A stretch of 64,000 nt of DNA from Adiantum capillus-veneris. Its lineage: Eukaryota; Streptophyta; Polypodiopsida; Polypodiales; Pteridaceae. A program made the translations under genes and the position numbers. Below are positions 1 to 10,018 of this stretch, piece after piece (the first letter of the stretch is position 1; every line of letters starts with the position of its first letter). Where the stretch lies: NCBI GenBank assembly GCA_014529385.2, contig CM043942.1, positions 48,094,244 to 48,158,243 on the forward strand. Reading direction: 5' to 3'. The notes beneath the pieces are model-generated. The model ran no database searches. It saw only the letters and a list, made by a program, of their open reading frames with translations, and was not told the DNA's origin.

Positions 1-170
1 TTCTGACTTCGCTGGGCAGTTGTGGGTAGAATGCTTTCAAGAATTCTGTTGCATACTCCTCAGACTCTTCCCCCGGTGTTCTCCAGTTCGCAAACGGTCA
101 CTATCAGGGAACAGGTCGCCGCTGTGATTCATTCCTTAGCACCCATATGGTTTTAGGCAAAATTCGAACC
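1..170 (-). mobile_element. Leader and possible gag start of a minus-strand LTR retrotransposon, cut by the window edge
   Basis: This stretch lies just inside the LTR at 189-583 and its primer site, so it is the 5' leader and perhaps the start of gag. On the minus strand a short open stretch (about 1-97) reads with residues PGEESEEYATEFLKAFYPQ, an acidic and hydrophobic run that looks coding. There is no ATG, and a stop lies directly upstream. The family is not recognisable from this fragment. The rest of the element lies left of the window. Confidence 0.35.
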
Positions 171-186
171 AATTGCAGGATCGCCA
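171..186 (-). other. Primer-binding site of the minus-strand LTR element
   Basis: On the minus strand the bases TGGCGATCCTGCAATT start two bases after the LTR end, which is the expected place and TGG start for a tRNA primer site. The tRNA was not identified with certainty. Confidence 0.5.
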
Positions 187-188
187 AA

Positions 189-583
189 TGTTAGGCACAC
201 ATTGCCATAACAAACAACCAATGCAGTTAACATACAGTACATATCAAACAGGAAACAGGAAACTACATACTTCAAACACCATACTGCAAATAAGACAGGT
301 ATGTAACATCAGAGATAAAGAGAAGATAGTGTGCCATTCATCATCATCATTCAGTAATACAGCATAAACAGCAGTACGAGATCAGGAGAGAGAGAACTGC
401 ATCGACAGGAATGCCCATAACTGCCCCTCTTCCTGAGACACCACGAGACACATTCACAACTACCCAAAAATATAAGTACTAATGTCCACATATCCCTAAG
501 GTTCAAAAGTTAAAGGTCTTTAGTTATAGTTCAAAAATAATAGCCTGACTGCCCTGAAACCCCTGATAAATCAGGCACTAACA
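189..583 (-). repeat. LTR (395 bp) of a minus-strand retrotransposon
   Basis: The segment starts TGTTAG and ends CTAACA, giving the short inverted ends typical of LTRs, and it abuts a primer site at 171-186. To its right the sequence changes abruptly into the middle of a copia LTR that aligns to the C2 LTR near 17340, so this element inserted into that LTR. GTGAT at 584-588 is the predicted target duplication. Its partner would lie outside the window. Confidence 0.65.
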
Positions 584-1072
584 GTGATCGAAAACGATCC
601 ATCGATTGGCCAGTTGGCCGGTAGTCAATGGCCGGTGGCCGGTGGTCGGAAGTCAATGGTCGGTGGCAGGTGGCCGAATTCAAAAGCGGACTTGTCTTCT
701 CAAGGGAGGCCACACATGGGCGGATTGGAGGGTCCGATTTGGACTTATCTACACAAGGGTGGCTACACATGGCTGCCTCTCATGAGAGAGGGTAGCCCTT
801 TTGGCCTATAAAAGGAGGCCATTTCTAGACACATTAGACAGTGTGAAGTTGATGCAACAAGGTGAGTGTGAGGTGGTGAGAGTGAAGCAAGGTGGGAGCT
901 CTATTAAGGGTATAATCCCTTTGTAAACTTCTTCTTGTTTTGAAGTATTAAAGCCATTGAGTGGATGCTTTCCCGTGGACATAGCCCACATTGGGTGAAA
1001 TATATCTATCTTCTCTCTCTATTAAGTAATCAACTACTCAAATATCTATTTAGCTACGTCTTATTTCCAACA
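584..1072 (+). repeat. 5' LTR of copia C1 (5'-truncated)
   Basis: It aligns to the reverse complement of the 730-bp C2 LTR (16815-17544) and ends ..TTCCAACA. About 490 bp remain. It carries the repeated GGCCGGTGGCCGG-type stretch and the wording around CCGAATTCAAAAGCGGAC also found in both C2 LTRs. A TATA box lies at 807-814. Confidence 0.85.
807..814 (+). promoter_or_regulatory. TATA box in the copia C1 LTR
   Basis: TATAAAAG sits in the context GGCCTATAAAAGGAGGCC, and the same context is found in both C2 LTRs. It would direct element transcription starting about 30 bp downstream. Confidence 0.6.
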
Positions 1073-1074
1073 AC

Positions 1075-1086
1075 TGGTATCAGAGC
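1075..1086 (+). other. Initiator-Met tRNA primer-binding site of copia C1
   Basis: TGGTATCAGAGC lies two bases after the LTR end. This is the standard plant copia primer site, complementary to the 3' end of initiator methionine tRNA. Confidence 0.9.
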
Positions 1087-1144
1087 AAGGTTTTCTGTAG
1101 CTAAAGTATGTCAAGGAAAGGATTCCTTGAATTGAGTGGGATTT

Positions 1145-2556
1145 ATGGCGGAGGAAGGGAAGCTCAAGATTGAGAAGTTCAATGGCAAAACTACCAACAT
1201 TGGAAGATGCAGATTGAAGACTATCTCTACCAGAAGGACCTCTATTTTCCACTAGGCGGTCTTGCGAAGAAGCCCGCAACAATGGCAGATGAAGCATGGA
1301 TTGCCCTTGATCGAAAGGCACTGGGAACAATCAGGTTAAGCTTGGCGTCAACGGTGGCCTTCAACATTTCGGAGATGAAGACCACGAAGGACTTGATGAA
1401 GTCACTTGACGACTTCTACAAGAAACCATCGGCATCCAATAAGGTATTTCTTATGAAGTTCTTGCTCAATATAAAGATGGCAGAGAATGGTTCAATTGCA
1501 GAACACCTAAATGAATTTGACACAAACATAAGTCAACTTCAATCGGTGAAAATCAATTTCGATGATGAAGTGCGAGCTCTCCTTATACTATCATCTCTAC
1601 CGGATAGTTAGGACAGCCTTGTGATGGCTGTAAGTAATTCTATCTCTGGCACAAATACTCTTAAGTTTGATGATGTTGTGGGTGTTCTCCTAAGCGAGGA
1701 AATGCGAAGGAGAAGCACATGAGAATCATCAAGTGCTGCACTATCAGTGGAAATAAGAGGAAGGCCTAAGGAGAGGTTCAAAAACCAAAAGGGTCGTGAT
1801 CGCTCAAGGCGGAGCAAGTCACGCACAAAGTCAGTTCTTGAATGTTGGAACTGCGGGCAAGAAGGGCCATGTCAAGAAGGATTGCTGGTCCAAGAAGAAG
1901 AAGGAGACAGAGTCTCAAGACAATAAGACAACATCGGAGGCCAATGTGGCAGGTAAAGTAGAGCAAGATGCTCTAATTCTCTCATTAGACAATGTGTCTA
2001 ATTCCAGGATAGTAGATTCCGGGGCTTCATTCCATGCAACACCACACAAGCAACATTTCCAAGATTACACCAAAGGTAATTTTGGGTATGCATACTTGGG
2101 AGATGATGAAGCTTGTGAGATTGTCGGCAAAGGTACAATTTCTGTCAAAACTGCTAACGGAAATGAATGGAAGCTTAAAGATGTTAGGCATGTTTCTTCT
2201 CTTCGCAAAAAATGATCTCTATAGGACAATTGGACGATGAAGGTCACAACATTGCATTCGAAAACAAACAGTGGAAGATCTCAAAGGGATCTTTGGTGGT
2301 TGCCAAAGGAGAAAAGGGCGCTACACTTTACTTGTGTACTGTTAGCACGCAACCTTCAGCTTGTGCAGCAACTACAGAAGTTGAGAGTGCGGTGTGGCAT
2401 TACCGGCTTAGGCATATGAGTGCCAAAGGAATGCAAATCCTTCAAACAAAGAAGCTTCTACTAGGTTTGAAAGAAGTGGACTTAGAGTTCTGTGAAGATT
2501 GTGTTTATGGTAAACAAAAGAGTTGTCCACCAACTTTTCCAACAAATAAATCAATA
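1145..2556 (+). pseudogene. gag-pol: Copia gag / protease / pre-integrase polyprotein, broken
   Basis: The frame starts at ATG 1145 (MAEEGKLKIEKFNGK). It shifts near 1190, where one A of an A-run is lost relative to the C2 copy. It continues from 1207 as a UBN2/DUF4219-type copia Gag (QKDLYFPLGGLAKKP.., KSLDDFYKK) up to a stop near 1609. The CCHC zinc knuckle near 1830-1875 is split by one extra G. A protease segment follows (DSGASFHATPHKQHF, about 2014-2060), then a stop after SSLRKK at 2213. The GAG-pre-integrase domain runs 2212-2556 (HYRLRHMSAKGM, CEDCVYGKQKSC). Integrase core, RT and RNase H are absent. At least three frame breaks make it non-functional. Confidence 0.85.
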
Positions 2557-2568
2557 AATTGATTTATT
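2545..2568. repeat. Perfect 10-bp inverted repeat at the copia C1 breakpoint
   Basis: AATAAATCAA and its reverse complement flank the loop TAAA, exactly where copia homology ends. AT-rich palindromes are breakage-prone, so it may mark the deletion or rearrangement site. That role is inferred. Confidence 0.6.
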
Positions 2569-2979
2569 AAAATTGGGTCGGGGGGTTCTAGATTAGGTGC
2601 ACTTGTCACACACCGCCCACCTGGGAATTCGATCGACGCGGGGAATGGCTCGTTGGATTCCTCTAACCTAAAACTAGATGTACGTCATGGAAGATTCCCA
2701 TCGTAGTGTAATAACACCTGTCAAAACGCGTATACAAACCATTTAAGCAAGAGGGTTCCAAAACTAAAAAGCCTAATCTAATGGACTTGTTCAGACATGT
2801 AGGTCCAGTGAACAGGCTCACAAAATTGCCGGTACTAATCCTCCTAGGATTCTAGACACTTCTATCTAGGAAGAAGGAAAATTGGCTATGGAAGTCGATG
2901 AAGCATGTCCACGTGGCACACAGATCCATGTGCACGTGACATCCCCTTATGCTTAAGGTGAGGTACGGGTATCGATCTG
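2569..2979. other. Unassigned DNA between element fragments
   Basis: No long reading frame, LTR end or repeat partner within the window was seen in this stretch. It is bounded on the left by the copia C1 breakpoint and on the right by minus-strand gypsy debris. Confidence 0.4.
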
Positions 2980-3348
2980 CATGGACTCCTTGTATGAGGT
3001 TAGCAAATATGGATAGTGGATGAGCAAGTCCTCATCCACCCAAGCATCTGCATGTGTCCCTCGATCCTTGAATTTGAGGAAATGTTGTTGCGCTTCCTTC
3101 TTATTGCCAAGTTGAATGGGAAGCATTCAAAAACACTTTGACTTGGTGACAACAATCTCTGGTGGTTCTTCTGTTGGATTGCTCCTTGAAAGGCCACCCT
3201 TGTGGTTGCAACTTGACAGGTCCGCTTTGGAAACGCGCTGTGCCTCTTGTAGACGCTCCAAAGGAATGGCCATGTGAGGTCTCGACTTCTAGAATTTGAC
3301 CATCCGTGTCTTGAGAACCCTGAAATCCACACAAAACTGAAATGAGTT
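2980..3348 (-). pseudogene. Gypsy integrase C-terminal / chromodomain-like remnant
   Basis: On the minus strand, 2980-3100 reads HFLKFKDRGTHADAWVDEDL followed by LIHYP. This has the layout of the C-terminal region of plant gypsy integrases, where YLVKWKG..ATWE is typical (established knowledge of chromoviral pol). The preceding 250 bases hold no clear continuous frame. It lies directly downstream of the G2 protease fragment, so protease and integrase end are joined without RT, which implies an internal deletion. The assignment rests on a short weak match. Confidence 0.3.
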
Positions 3349-4262
3349 TCATTTCTTACGAACAAAGAGAACTGGTAACCCAAAAGACCATACCTTGGGA
3401 GGGTGAAGCCTTCTAAACAAGACATCACTTGGTTTTGGCTTCTCTTTATCCGATCGAGAAAAAAATTTACCTACATATTCCTCGTCATGCAATTGGTCGG
3501 AGACAATGTCCATAGGTCGATGGGGATGGTGTGTAGGGGAATGGTGATCCTGGGAAAACACAGAATTGACTTTGACAAACCCTTCACTATACCTCTTAGG
3601 AATACCCGAGTTCCTTGATGTGGGCTTGACATAGATGACCGCCTCTTGGGCTCTTTGACGTAGTTCCCTATTTGCCTGGACGTGCGAGATGAGAGGGAGA
3701 GAGGGAATACTGCTCTCGCCTCGAACGAGGAATGGATGCAACACATTATCTTTGATGAGAAACATGAGCTTCTCCCAATCGATAATGGGCTTGAACATGC
3801 AAAACCATTTAATGCCCAAAATAATGTCACATCCTACAAGTTTAGAGACTACAAAACGACGAGTAAATTGGGTTTGTTGAATGATCAACTTGACATCATC
3901 ACATTCTTGAAAAATCAAAGCATTCATGCATTTAGAGAACCCCTGCACCAGGAGGGTGAGAATAGGAGAAGTTTGAAGACGCGCACGTTTCACAAGAGAT
4001 TCACTTATGACATCATGAGAACTTCTAGAATCAAACAACACAATGACCCTTTGACCATTTACATCTCCATAACATTTTATGAGTTCATCCTCTTCAAAAA
4101 TCCCCTCCTGCTTAGCTTCTTGCTCTCCCACACTCATAGCATTCACTTGAGGGGTAGCATCAAAAGTCGACGCAGTAGAGGACCGAGGTTTCCTTGTTAG
4201 ATTCCTTCTTAGGACACTCCCTTTTCATGTGACCTACTACGTGGCAATGAAACACCTATGTT
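3349..4262 (-). pseudogene. Gypsy family G2: zinc knuckle and retropepsin-like fragment
   Basis: At 4213-4256 the minus strand encodes a CCHC knuckle (C-FH-C-HVVG-H-MKRE-C) that is split by one extra base. An open frame of 265 codons (4146-3349) follows. Its start MNAMSVGEQEAKQEGIFEEDE leads to LFDSRSSHDVISESL, the position of the D-T/S-G active site, here D-S-R. Later come GCDIILGIKWF, matching the second protease loop, and a PIIDWEKL strand. The Gly-to-Arg change would be expected to inactivate the protease. The tail is proline- and histidine-rich, and no RT follows. The segment differs in sequence from the G1 protease at 5276-5640 and so belongs to a second gypsy family. Confidence 0.65.
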
Positions 4263-4292
4263 CCTTTGCATACAATGCTTGTTCTTCCTCTC

Positions 4293-4511
4293 TTAATTGA
4301 CCACCAAAAGAGCATCACCTCTTACCCTTACACGATGGATGCCAAGCTCAAGGCAATGGTTGAGTCCCTTCTCCAAAGTAGCATACTCAGCTTCATTGTT
4401 GCTTTGTGCCCTAAGCTTTATACTCCTTTTAATTACCAAAGCACCTTGAGGATCATAAATTACAACACCTCCTGAAGCTTCACCATGTGCTTTCCTGTAA
4501 GAACCATTAAA
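4293..4511 (-). pseudogene. RVT_3-type (archaeal-like) RNase H fragment
   Basis: About 70 codons on the minus strand read NGSYRKAHGEASGGVVIYD, then QSNNEAEYATLEKGL and HRVRVRGDALLVVN, and end at a TAA at 4293-4295. Those three motifs (D/N-G-S, NNEAEY, xGDS/A) are the signature of RVT_3 RNase H domains found in plant non-LTR elements and as an extra 'aRNH' in some gypsy lineages. The first catalytic Asp is Asn here. It is fused directly after the G1-A reverse transcriptase at about 4512, in place of that element's own RNase H, and directly before the G2 zinc knuckle. It is therefore a scrap of a third source joined by rearrangement. Confidence 0.7.
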
Positions 4512-5188
4512 AAAAAATAGATAGGCATTGTCTCTTTGAGCTTGTCAAAAGCATTTTGCTCCTTAGCAGTCCATGAATACTTAACGTTCTTCTTTGTTAA
4601 GTCATGTAGTGGTCCTGCCATTTGAGAGAATCTTGCTATGAAGAGTCTATAGTATGCACACATACCTATAAATCTTCTTATCTCATGTAGATTCCTTGGA
4701 TTAGGCCATGCTTTTATTACCTCTAACTTTGATGGATCCATTCGGATACCATCTTGAGAGATAATATGACCTAAGTATTGAATCTCTTGGAGGAAAAATT
4801 TGTTTTTCTTTTGATTGAGAAAAAGCTTATTCTCCCTTAGTGCTTGAAAAATCACTTGGAGATGTTGCTTATGTTCCTCCAAAGACTTGGAGTAGATGAT
4901 AATATCATCAAAGAACACTCCAGTGAATTTACGATAAGGTCTAAAGATCTTCTCCATTAGATGATTAAACGTGGCTGGTGCGTTGGTCAAGCCAAAAGGC
5001 ATGACTAGATCTTCATAAAGACCGAACGTTGTACGAAACGCGATCTTTAGGATATCTTCATTCACTATCCTTATTTGATGATAGCCACTTTTAAGGTCAA
5101 TCCTACTGAAGTAGGTAGAGCCTTGTAGTTACGGGGAATTTGTTTTTGATAGTGAGATGGTTTAGGGCACGATAGTCCACACACAGAA
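4512..5188 (-). pseudogene. pol: Gypsy G1 copy A reverse transcriptase fragment
   Basis: Minus-strand RT with RALNHLTIKNKFP near 5165-5130, then a deletion and frameshift. It resumes at STYFSRIDLKSGYHQIR and TTFGLYEDLVMPFGLTNAPATF. The active site reads FFDD (4904-4915), in the YxDD position. The connection-domain wording FIGMCAYYRLFIARFSQ precedes the break at about 4512. It matches G1-B at 19169-19900 in the same order. About 14 codons (PVPRVEDLFDKLQG in copy B) are missing. RNase H and integrase are absent. Confidence 0.85.
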
Positions 5189-5221
5189 GGGAGAACAAAA
5201 GGAAGAAAGAAAAAAAATGGA

Positions 5222-5274
5222 AAGGTGATAATATATTTTGTAGAGCTAAGCTTGATTCATTTTGGTATGCTATC
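5222..5274 (-). other. 53-bp filler sequence between protease and RT of G1-A
   Basis: The reverse complement of this stretch matches 9407-9459 with one mismatch. It sits exactly where G1-A jumps from protease to RT, so the missing pol segment was replaced by DNA copied from elsewhere. Confidence 0.7.
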
Positions 5275-5275
5275 A

Positions 5276-7101
5276 TGGTAAGAGGCTTGTTGTCCCTTGA
5301 AAGCTGTGTCGGCCGTTACAATATCTCCTATCTCAAAAGCTTGAATGCCCAACTTGGTGGCCAACTCCGTTGATATGAAGTTGTGAATAGAGCCAAGGTC
5401 AAACAAGATGAAGGCATCATGCTCTCTTATCTTTCCCCATGCATAGGAGGGAGCTATTCCTTTGCAATGAACATCCTCTTTTAGAGCTTCGATGGCGGAA
5501 GCTCTAGGAGTCCCATCAGGAGTATTTCTTTTGGGGCAAGAACGGTAGGTATGTCCTTGCTCGCCACACTTAAAGCATTTGTGGTCCTTGCGAAAAGCTT
5601 CAGGCTCTTTAGGAGAGAGTTTGTTTTTACCTTTATACACTCCCTTCTCCTTGGACCGATTGTTGTTGTTGTTGTTGTTGTTGGAGTTGCCTTGGGAAGA
5701 GCCTTGAGCATTGCTCTTCCCTCTTGCTTCATTTTGCTAGGTATGTCCTTGCTTGCCACACTTAAAGCATTTGTGGTCCTTGCGAAAAGCTTCAAGCTCT
5801 TTAGGAGAGAGTTTGTTTTTACCTTTATACACTCCCTTCTCCTTGGACCGATTGTTGTTGTTGTTGTTGTTGGAGTTGCCTTGGAAGAGCCTTGAGCATT
5901 GCTCTTCCCTCTTGCTTCATTTCGCTCTTTATTTTCCATGGGCTTGACATTACATCTAGCCCCTTGTTGGAAATTAATGCGCAAAGAAACCATGGTATGG
6001 TGGATTACTTCGGTGATAGAACCGGGCCGTTGGGAGTTGACATATTCGGCCATCTCTTCAGGTAGTCCATCACAGAATTGTTGCTTTTGCTCTGCAAAGT
6101 CTATCTTTTGAAAGACAGTAGCCTTGAGATGTACATCCCAAAACTTGTCTACATATTTGTGAATAGACTCATGAGAGAGGAGCTTTAGGCTACGCCATTC
6201 AGTCAGCACTTTGTCCTTTGCATCGCTTGCAAGAAATTGCTTCATGATGGAAACTCGTCGAGTTTTCCATGTCTTTGAAGCTTCACCATTGCCATGAAGG
6301 CTAGCCCACCATTGACGAGCTAATTTTTGCAAGTGCATAGCTACATGGTGTAGCTTGGAGGACTCTGTGGAAGCCCTCGTCTCCAAAAGCTGCATCAAAT
6401 TGCTGGATGAAGGCCAACACTTTGTCGGTAGCACCAAAGGTGCCATCATAGGTGAAGAAAGAGATACTCTTTCCTCCCTCCTTGAACTTCTTTAGCTTTT
6501 GTGACCTTTGCCAGGCAAGGTAAGATTTGCGATGTCCTCCCCTCTTGTATTCTCTAGGAGAATAACCATAACTTTCATCAGAAGAGGAGAAAGGTGAAGA
6601 AGAAGGAGAAGAGGGTGACCTCTTCCTTGCCCTTTTCTTCCTTGGTTTCCTCTCTTCCCATTTGGAGTGCCAAGGAGACGGACTATGGTTTGAAGATTTC
6701 CTCTTGGTAGGTGTTGGCGATTGCCTAGACCACCGTCTTCTTGGAGCCACATCTTCAGATGAACTTAGGGATTCAGTGCTTTCTCGTTCCTTGGATTCCT
6801 CCTCTCGAATGGGAGAGAGTCTTCTTTTGGGAGTCTCATCAAGAGGCCTCCTAAGCTCTCTCTCCTGTTGAAGAGGAAGGGTTATCCCATAAGCACGAAG
6901 TTGTTGGGTAACTTCGGCTTGCAAGGTAGGGTTACCCATGGCTTGCTGCAACCTAGTAACAAGGTAGTTAACAAACATGGGGGCATTATCATTAACACCT
7001 TCATGTGCAAAATCAAAGCTATCAATGTTCATTCTACTCTCTTGATTATTGTCAACCATGTTAATTAAACTTATATGTTTGCTTAATGTACTTTTTGGCA
7101 A
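5276..7101 (-). pseudogene. gag: Gypsy G1 copy A gag and protease
   Basis: Reading from 7101 down, the N-terminal region (MVDNNQESRMNIDSFDFAHE..) is followed by an Arg/Ser-rich tract (RKRSPSSPSSSPFSSSDES). The Gag core then follows with GHRKSYLAWQRSQKLKKFKEGG, TYDGTFGATDKVLAFIQQFD, and further on RQWWASLHGNGEA. A frameshift near 6400 separates the 266- and 322-codon frames. The zinc-knuckle region is tandemly duplicated (5546-5925). The last part has a CCHC knuckle (CFKCGEQGHTYRSC) and the protease site FILFDLGSIHNFIS (D-L-G). The frame ends in filler DNA. The order and wording match G1-B at 15220-18937. Confidence 0.85.
5546..5925 (-). repeat. 192-bp tandem duplication in the G1-A zinc-knuckle region
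   Basis: Units 5546-5737 and 5738-5925 are almost identical and differ by single bases and one GTT repeat. Each unit ends inside the (GTT)n tract encoding an Asn/Thr run and begins in the zinc knuckle. The duplication keeps the frame, so Gag would carry one and a half knuckles. G1-B has a single unit, so the duplication is specific to this copy. Confidence 0.9.
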
Positions 7102-7465
7102 TTCAAAACTTCAGTTGCTACTCCTCTTAGCCTTTGAAAATTTTGGCTCTTAAGTATCTATACCCACGGCTCGAATTCGGTTAATTATAGAGTGTAGTGG
7201 AGTGGGTCTAACATAGCAGCGTTGCTGGAGGATAGCTCCTTTCAGACTTCTTATGGCTCAATAATGGTAAAGCCGTAGGCAACTCTTAAAAGACTCCATT
7301 ATTAAATCCTAAGCTCTCGAGGTGTGCACTATACCCCACATAGTGGGCTGCAACAAAACCGGTATTAAATCCCAGTCCCACTTACCCTAATATAATTAAC
7401 AAAACCAACCATTTATAGGCTACTTAAGGACCTCTCTTCTTAAGCAAGAAAAGATAAAACAAATT
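7102..7465 (-). other. G1-A 5' leader
   Basis: This is non-coding DNA between the primer site and gag on the minus strand. Parts align with the G1-B leader 14812-15219, including the AGTAGCAACT-type stretch. No other feature was seen. Confidence 0.6.
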
Positions 7466-7477
7466 CTCTGATATCAA
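7466..7477 (-). other. G1-A primer-binding site (initiator-Met type, diverged)
   Basis: The minus strand reads TTGATATCAGAG next to an LTR ending ..TACA. The G1-B equivalent at 14800 is TGGTATTAGAGC. Both are one or two changes from the initiator-Met site. Confidence 0.7.
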
Positions 7478-8489
7478 TGTAATAGAAATGGCTTAATAGC
7501 TTGTAGAGTAGCGGAATTAAGAGAAAGTATTTGATGAAATTACTTGAGAGCATAATGGGTGAACGTCATTAGTGATAGCAACATAAACATAACAGTTAAT
7601 TAACTAGGCATGAACAATACTTCTGCAAGAGAGAGAGAATTAGAGAACATGACAACAATTGAGGACCGGATTTATGTGGAGCCGGTCCCCCCCTCCAATA
7701 GGCATTTGTATTATAGGTTCTCCCATTAAAGGAGACTTGGTACAATACAATCTTTGTGTTCTTTTCAACCTAAGTGATGAAATGAAGATGGAAAGCTTCA
7801 TGCACCACTAACATAGCATAACCTTTGAAGAAAGCATTAACTGGACCAACCCTCAGTCCCAAGACCTCAAACAACTTCGAAGGTGGAGAGAGCTAGCGGA
7901 GAATGAGGATAGGGAAGAGGAAGAAGAAGTAGTATACGAGAAAGAACTATTCCCTTAATTATCATCACTCTTCTTTAGCATAGCTTAATAGCTTAATAAT
8001 GATGAAGATGAAGAAGATGGCAAGCTCAAGCTTTGAAGCATGTGTCTTGGTTGGATTTGCACTCCATAGCCAAGAAGCTTAGTCTAGGCTCACACTTCTC
8101 AAGGAGCTTAGAGAAGGAGATGAAGCTCTTGCACTTGCAATGTACACAATGAGAGTGTGTGTGGGTGAGTATATCCTGCAATCTAGGCCCATGCTTCCTT
8201 GGTCGACCCCCTCTTTTAGCACTCCTAGGCATTTGATTGGACCTCCTCCTCAAGCCTGGCCAATCACAGCCTTAGTGCATATCAAGCAACAAGGGTAGTC
8301 TTGGGACAAGTGTCCCCCTTTCCACTTTGAGAGAGAGGACTTGATAAATGCAAAAGAAATTAAATAAATGTGGTAATTTATCATTGGACCCCTTTTAAGC
8401 CTGGCCAATAGGAGTCAAGCACCTCATGAAGGTAACATGGGTAGGGGCTTGACATGTGTCCTTGGTGCCTCTCTAGGCTTGGTCTCACC

Positions 8490-8535
<46 letters not shown>

Positions 8536-8640
8536 TGTGTTCTATCTCTACCCCCTAGGAAAAGGGCTTGCCCCGCTCTTGTAGGGATATTTTTGACTTT
8601 GCATGAGCAAGCACCTTAGTCATCAAGCATGACTAAGCCC
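7478..8640 (-). repeat. G1-A 5' LTR, outer end not determined
   Basis: The LTR begins TGTAATAG at 7478 on the plus strand, next to the primer site. The portion 7478 to about 8120 aligns, reversed, with 14119-14798 of G1-B, for instance the stretch around GAGGTCTTGGG and GCAAATCCAACCAAG. Beyond 8120 no partner exists in the window. The segment includes a (TG)n run at 8490-8533. The outer border is uncertain because G1-B is truncated there. Confidence 0.65.
8490..8533. repeat. (TG)n microsatellite
   Basis: About 22 uninterrupted TG units. Confidence 0.95.
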
Positions 8641-9978
8641 TTGAACTAGGGGGTGTTCCCACAAGCATAGCAAGCAAGCATGTCCAAGCACCTCAAGCAC
8701 CTCAAGCACCTTAATCAAGCACCTCAAGCATCTCGAGCTTGGGCTGGGTTCCCACCTCAAGCTCAACCCTAACTTAGGTCAAGGACTTTTAACACTAACC
8801 TTTGGAGGTCTTTAATGAAGCTAACCCTAAGGTATTCTAAGCTCCATTAGTAGCCTGTCTCTTTGATAGACCATCTCTTATTTGAACCCTTTTACCATGG
8901 GCCCCTTCTTGAGATAGATCTGTAAGCATATGTCTATATTCTACCTCTTGTTTCCTATTTATCTCTCCCATATTAAATGATCAGTTCAATATGAGAAAGT
9001 CTTTTGGAATAGGTAGATATTAGATTTTATGACAATTTAACCATATACAAGTGATGCACCACAACCACACATCATTGTCCTTGCACATAGAGCTAGTTTT
9101 TGACATAGAAGGATGGAAAGCAGTACACACATGTAGGTGGGATATCCATAGCTATCCTTTGAGGTTTCATGCATCATTTAATATCATCACATAACCTTAA
9201 TAATTATACAAAATACCCCCATCACTTTGACCAATTGTATAGTATGACTTCACATTTGAGTGCAAAATAGCTTTTCCTATTATTGGATGCACACATGATA
9301 TAAAAGAGGGAGTGATTGATATCATATAGTATACTATTCACACTTAAGTGCAAAACAAATTTTTCCTATTTTTGGATGCATACATGACATAAAAGAGGGA
9401 GTGATTGATAGCATACCAAAATGAATCAAGCTTAGCTGTACAAAATATATTATCACCTTACCATGTCATTTCACCCATGCGGGACTCATACGATCAATCA
9501 TGATGTGAAAAGAAAGCCATTTTGTGCAAAACTATCCATACAGCTTGTGTTGGCTAAACATACATCAACACATAAGTTTATGGACATGAGAACCTTGAAA
9601 TAGCGCATAGAACATATATGAACCTCACATCAAACCTACAACTCTATATGGTACTCCTCTTAACCTATACATAAAAAGTAATTCATAACTCACACTCATG
9701 AATGATAATGGTGATCTAAATACATTTATCAAGTATTAGTAGATTTTTCTATCAGATGAATGCATATAATGGCTCTCCAAGGAGCTTGGGGTTCAAAAAG
9801 TTGCCTTGAGTGCAAAAGGCAACAACGTATATTTTAACCATAACTCTTCACTCAAGCAAAATTTTCAAATGCTACATAAAAGATAAAATGTTGCATACGA
9901 TGTGGTTAACACTAGTTCTATAATTGGACACTCAAGTCTCCCGAGACACTAAAGTGACCTATTTTTCTAGCAGACCAT

Positions 9979-9980
<2 letters not shown>
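8641..9980. other. Repeat-poor spacer with short tandem repeats
   Basis: No coding region was recognised. 8660-8735 holds short CAAGCACCT repeats. 9251-9330 and 9339-9416 are an imperfect tandem pair of about 85 bp, each containing GGATGCA..CATGA and AAAAGAGGGAGTGATTGAT. 9407-9459 is the match to the filler DNA inside G1-A. Confidence 0.6.

Positions 9981-10018
<38 letters not shown>

Larger units (their letters stand above)
584..2556 (+). mobile_element. Ty1/copia element C1, 5' part only
   Basis: The order is LTR (584-1072), initiator-Met primer site, gag, protease and pre-integrase domain on the plus strand. It then breaks off before the integrase core, and unrelated DNA follows from about 2557. 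The LTR and gag match the C2 copy at 15869-17544, so the two belong to one family. The 5' end of the LTR is missing because another LTR element inserted at 583/584. Confidence 0.85.

Noticed and set aside
1075-1086. Primer sites as tRNA genes
   Set aside because: Only 12-18 bases complementary to tRNA 3' ends are present, always beside LTR ends.
2545-2568. Inverted repeat as a transcription terminator
   Set aside because: It has no T-run, the setting is eukaryotic, and it sits at an element breakpoint.
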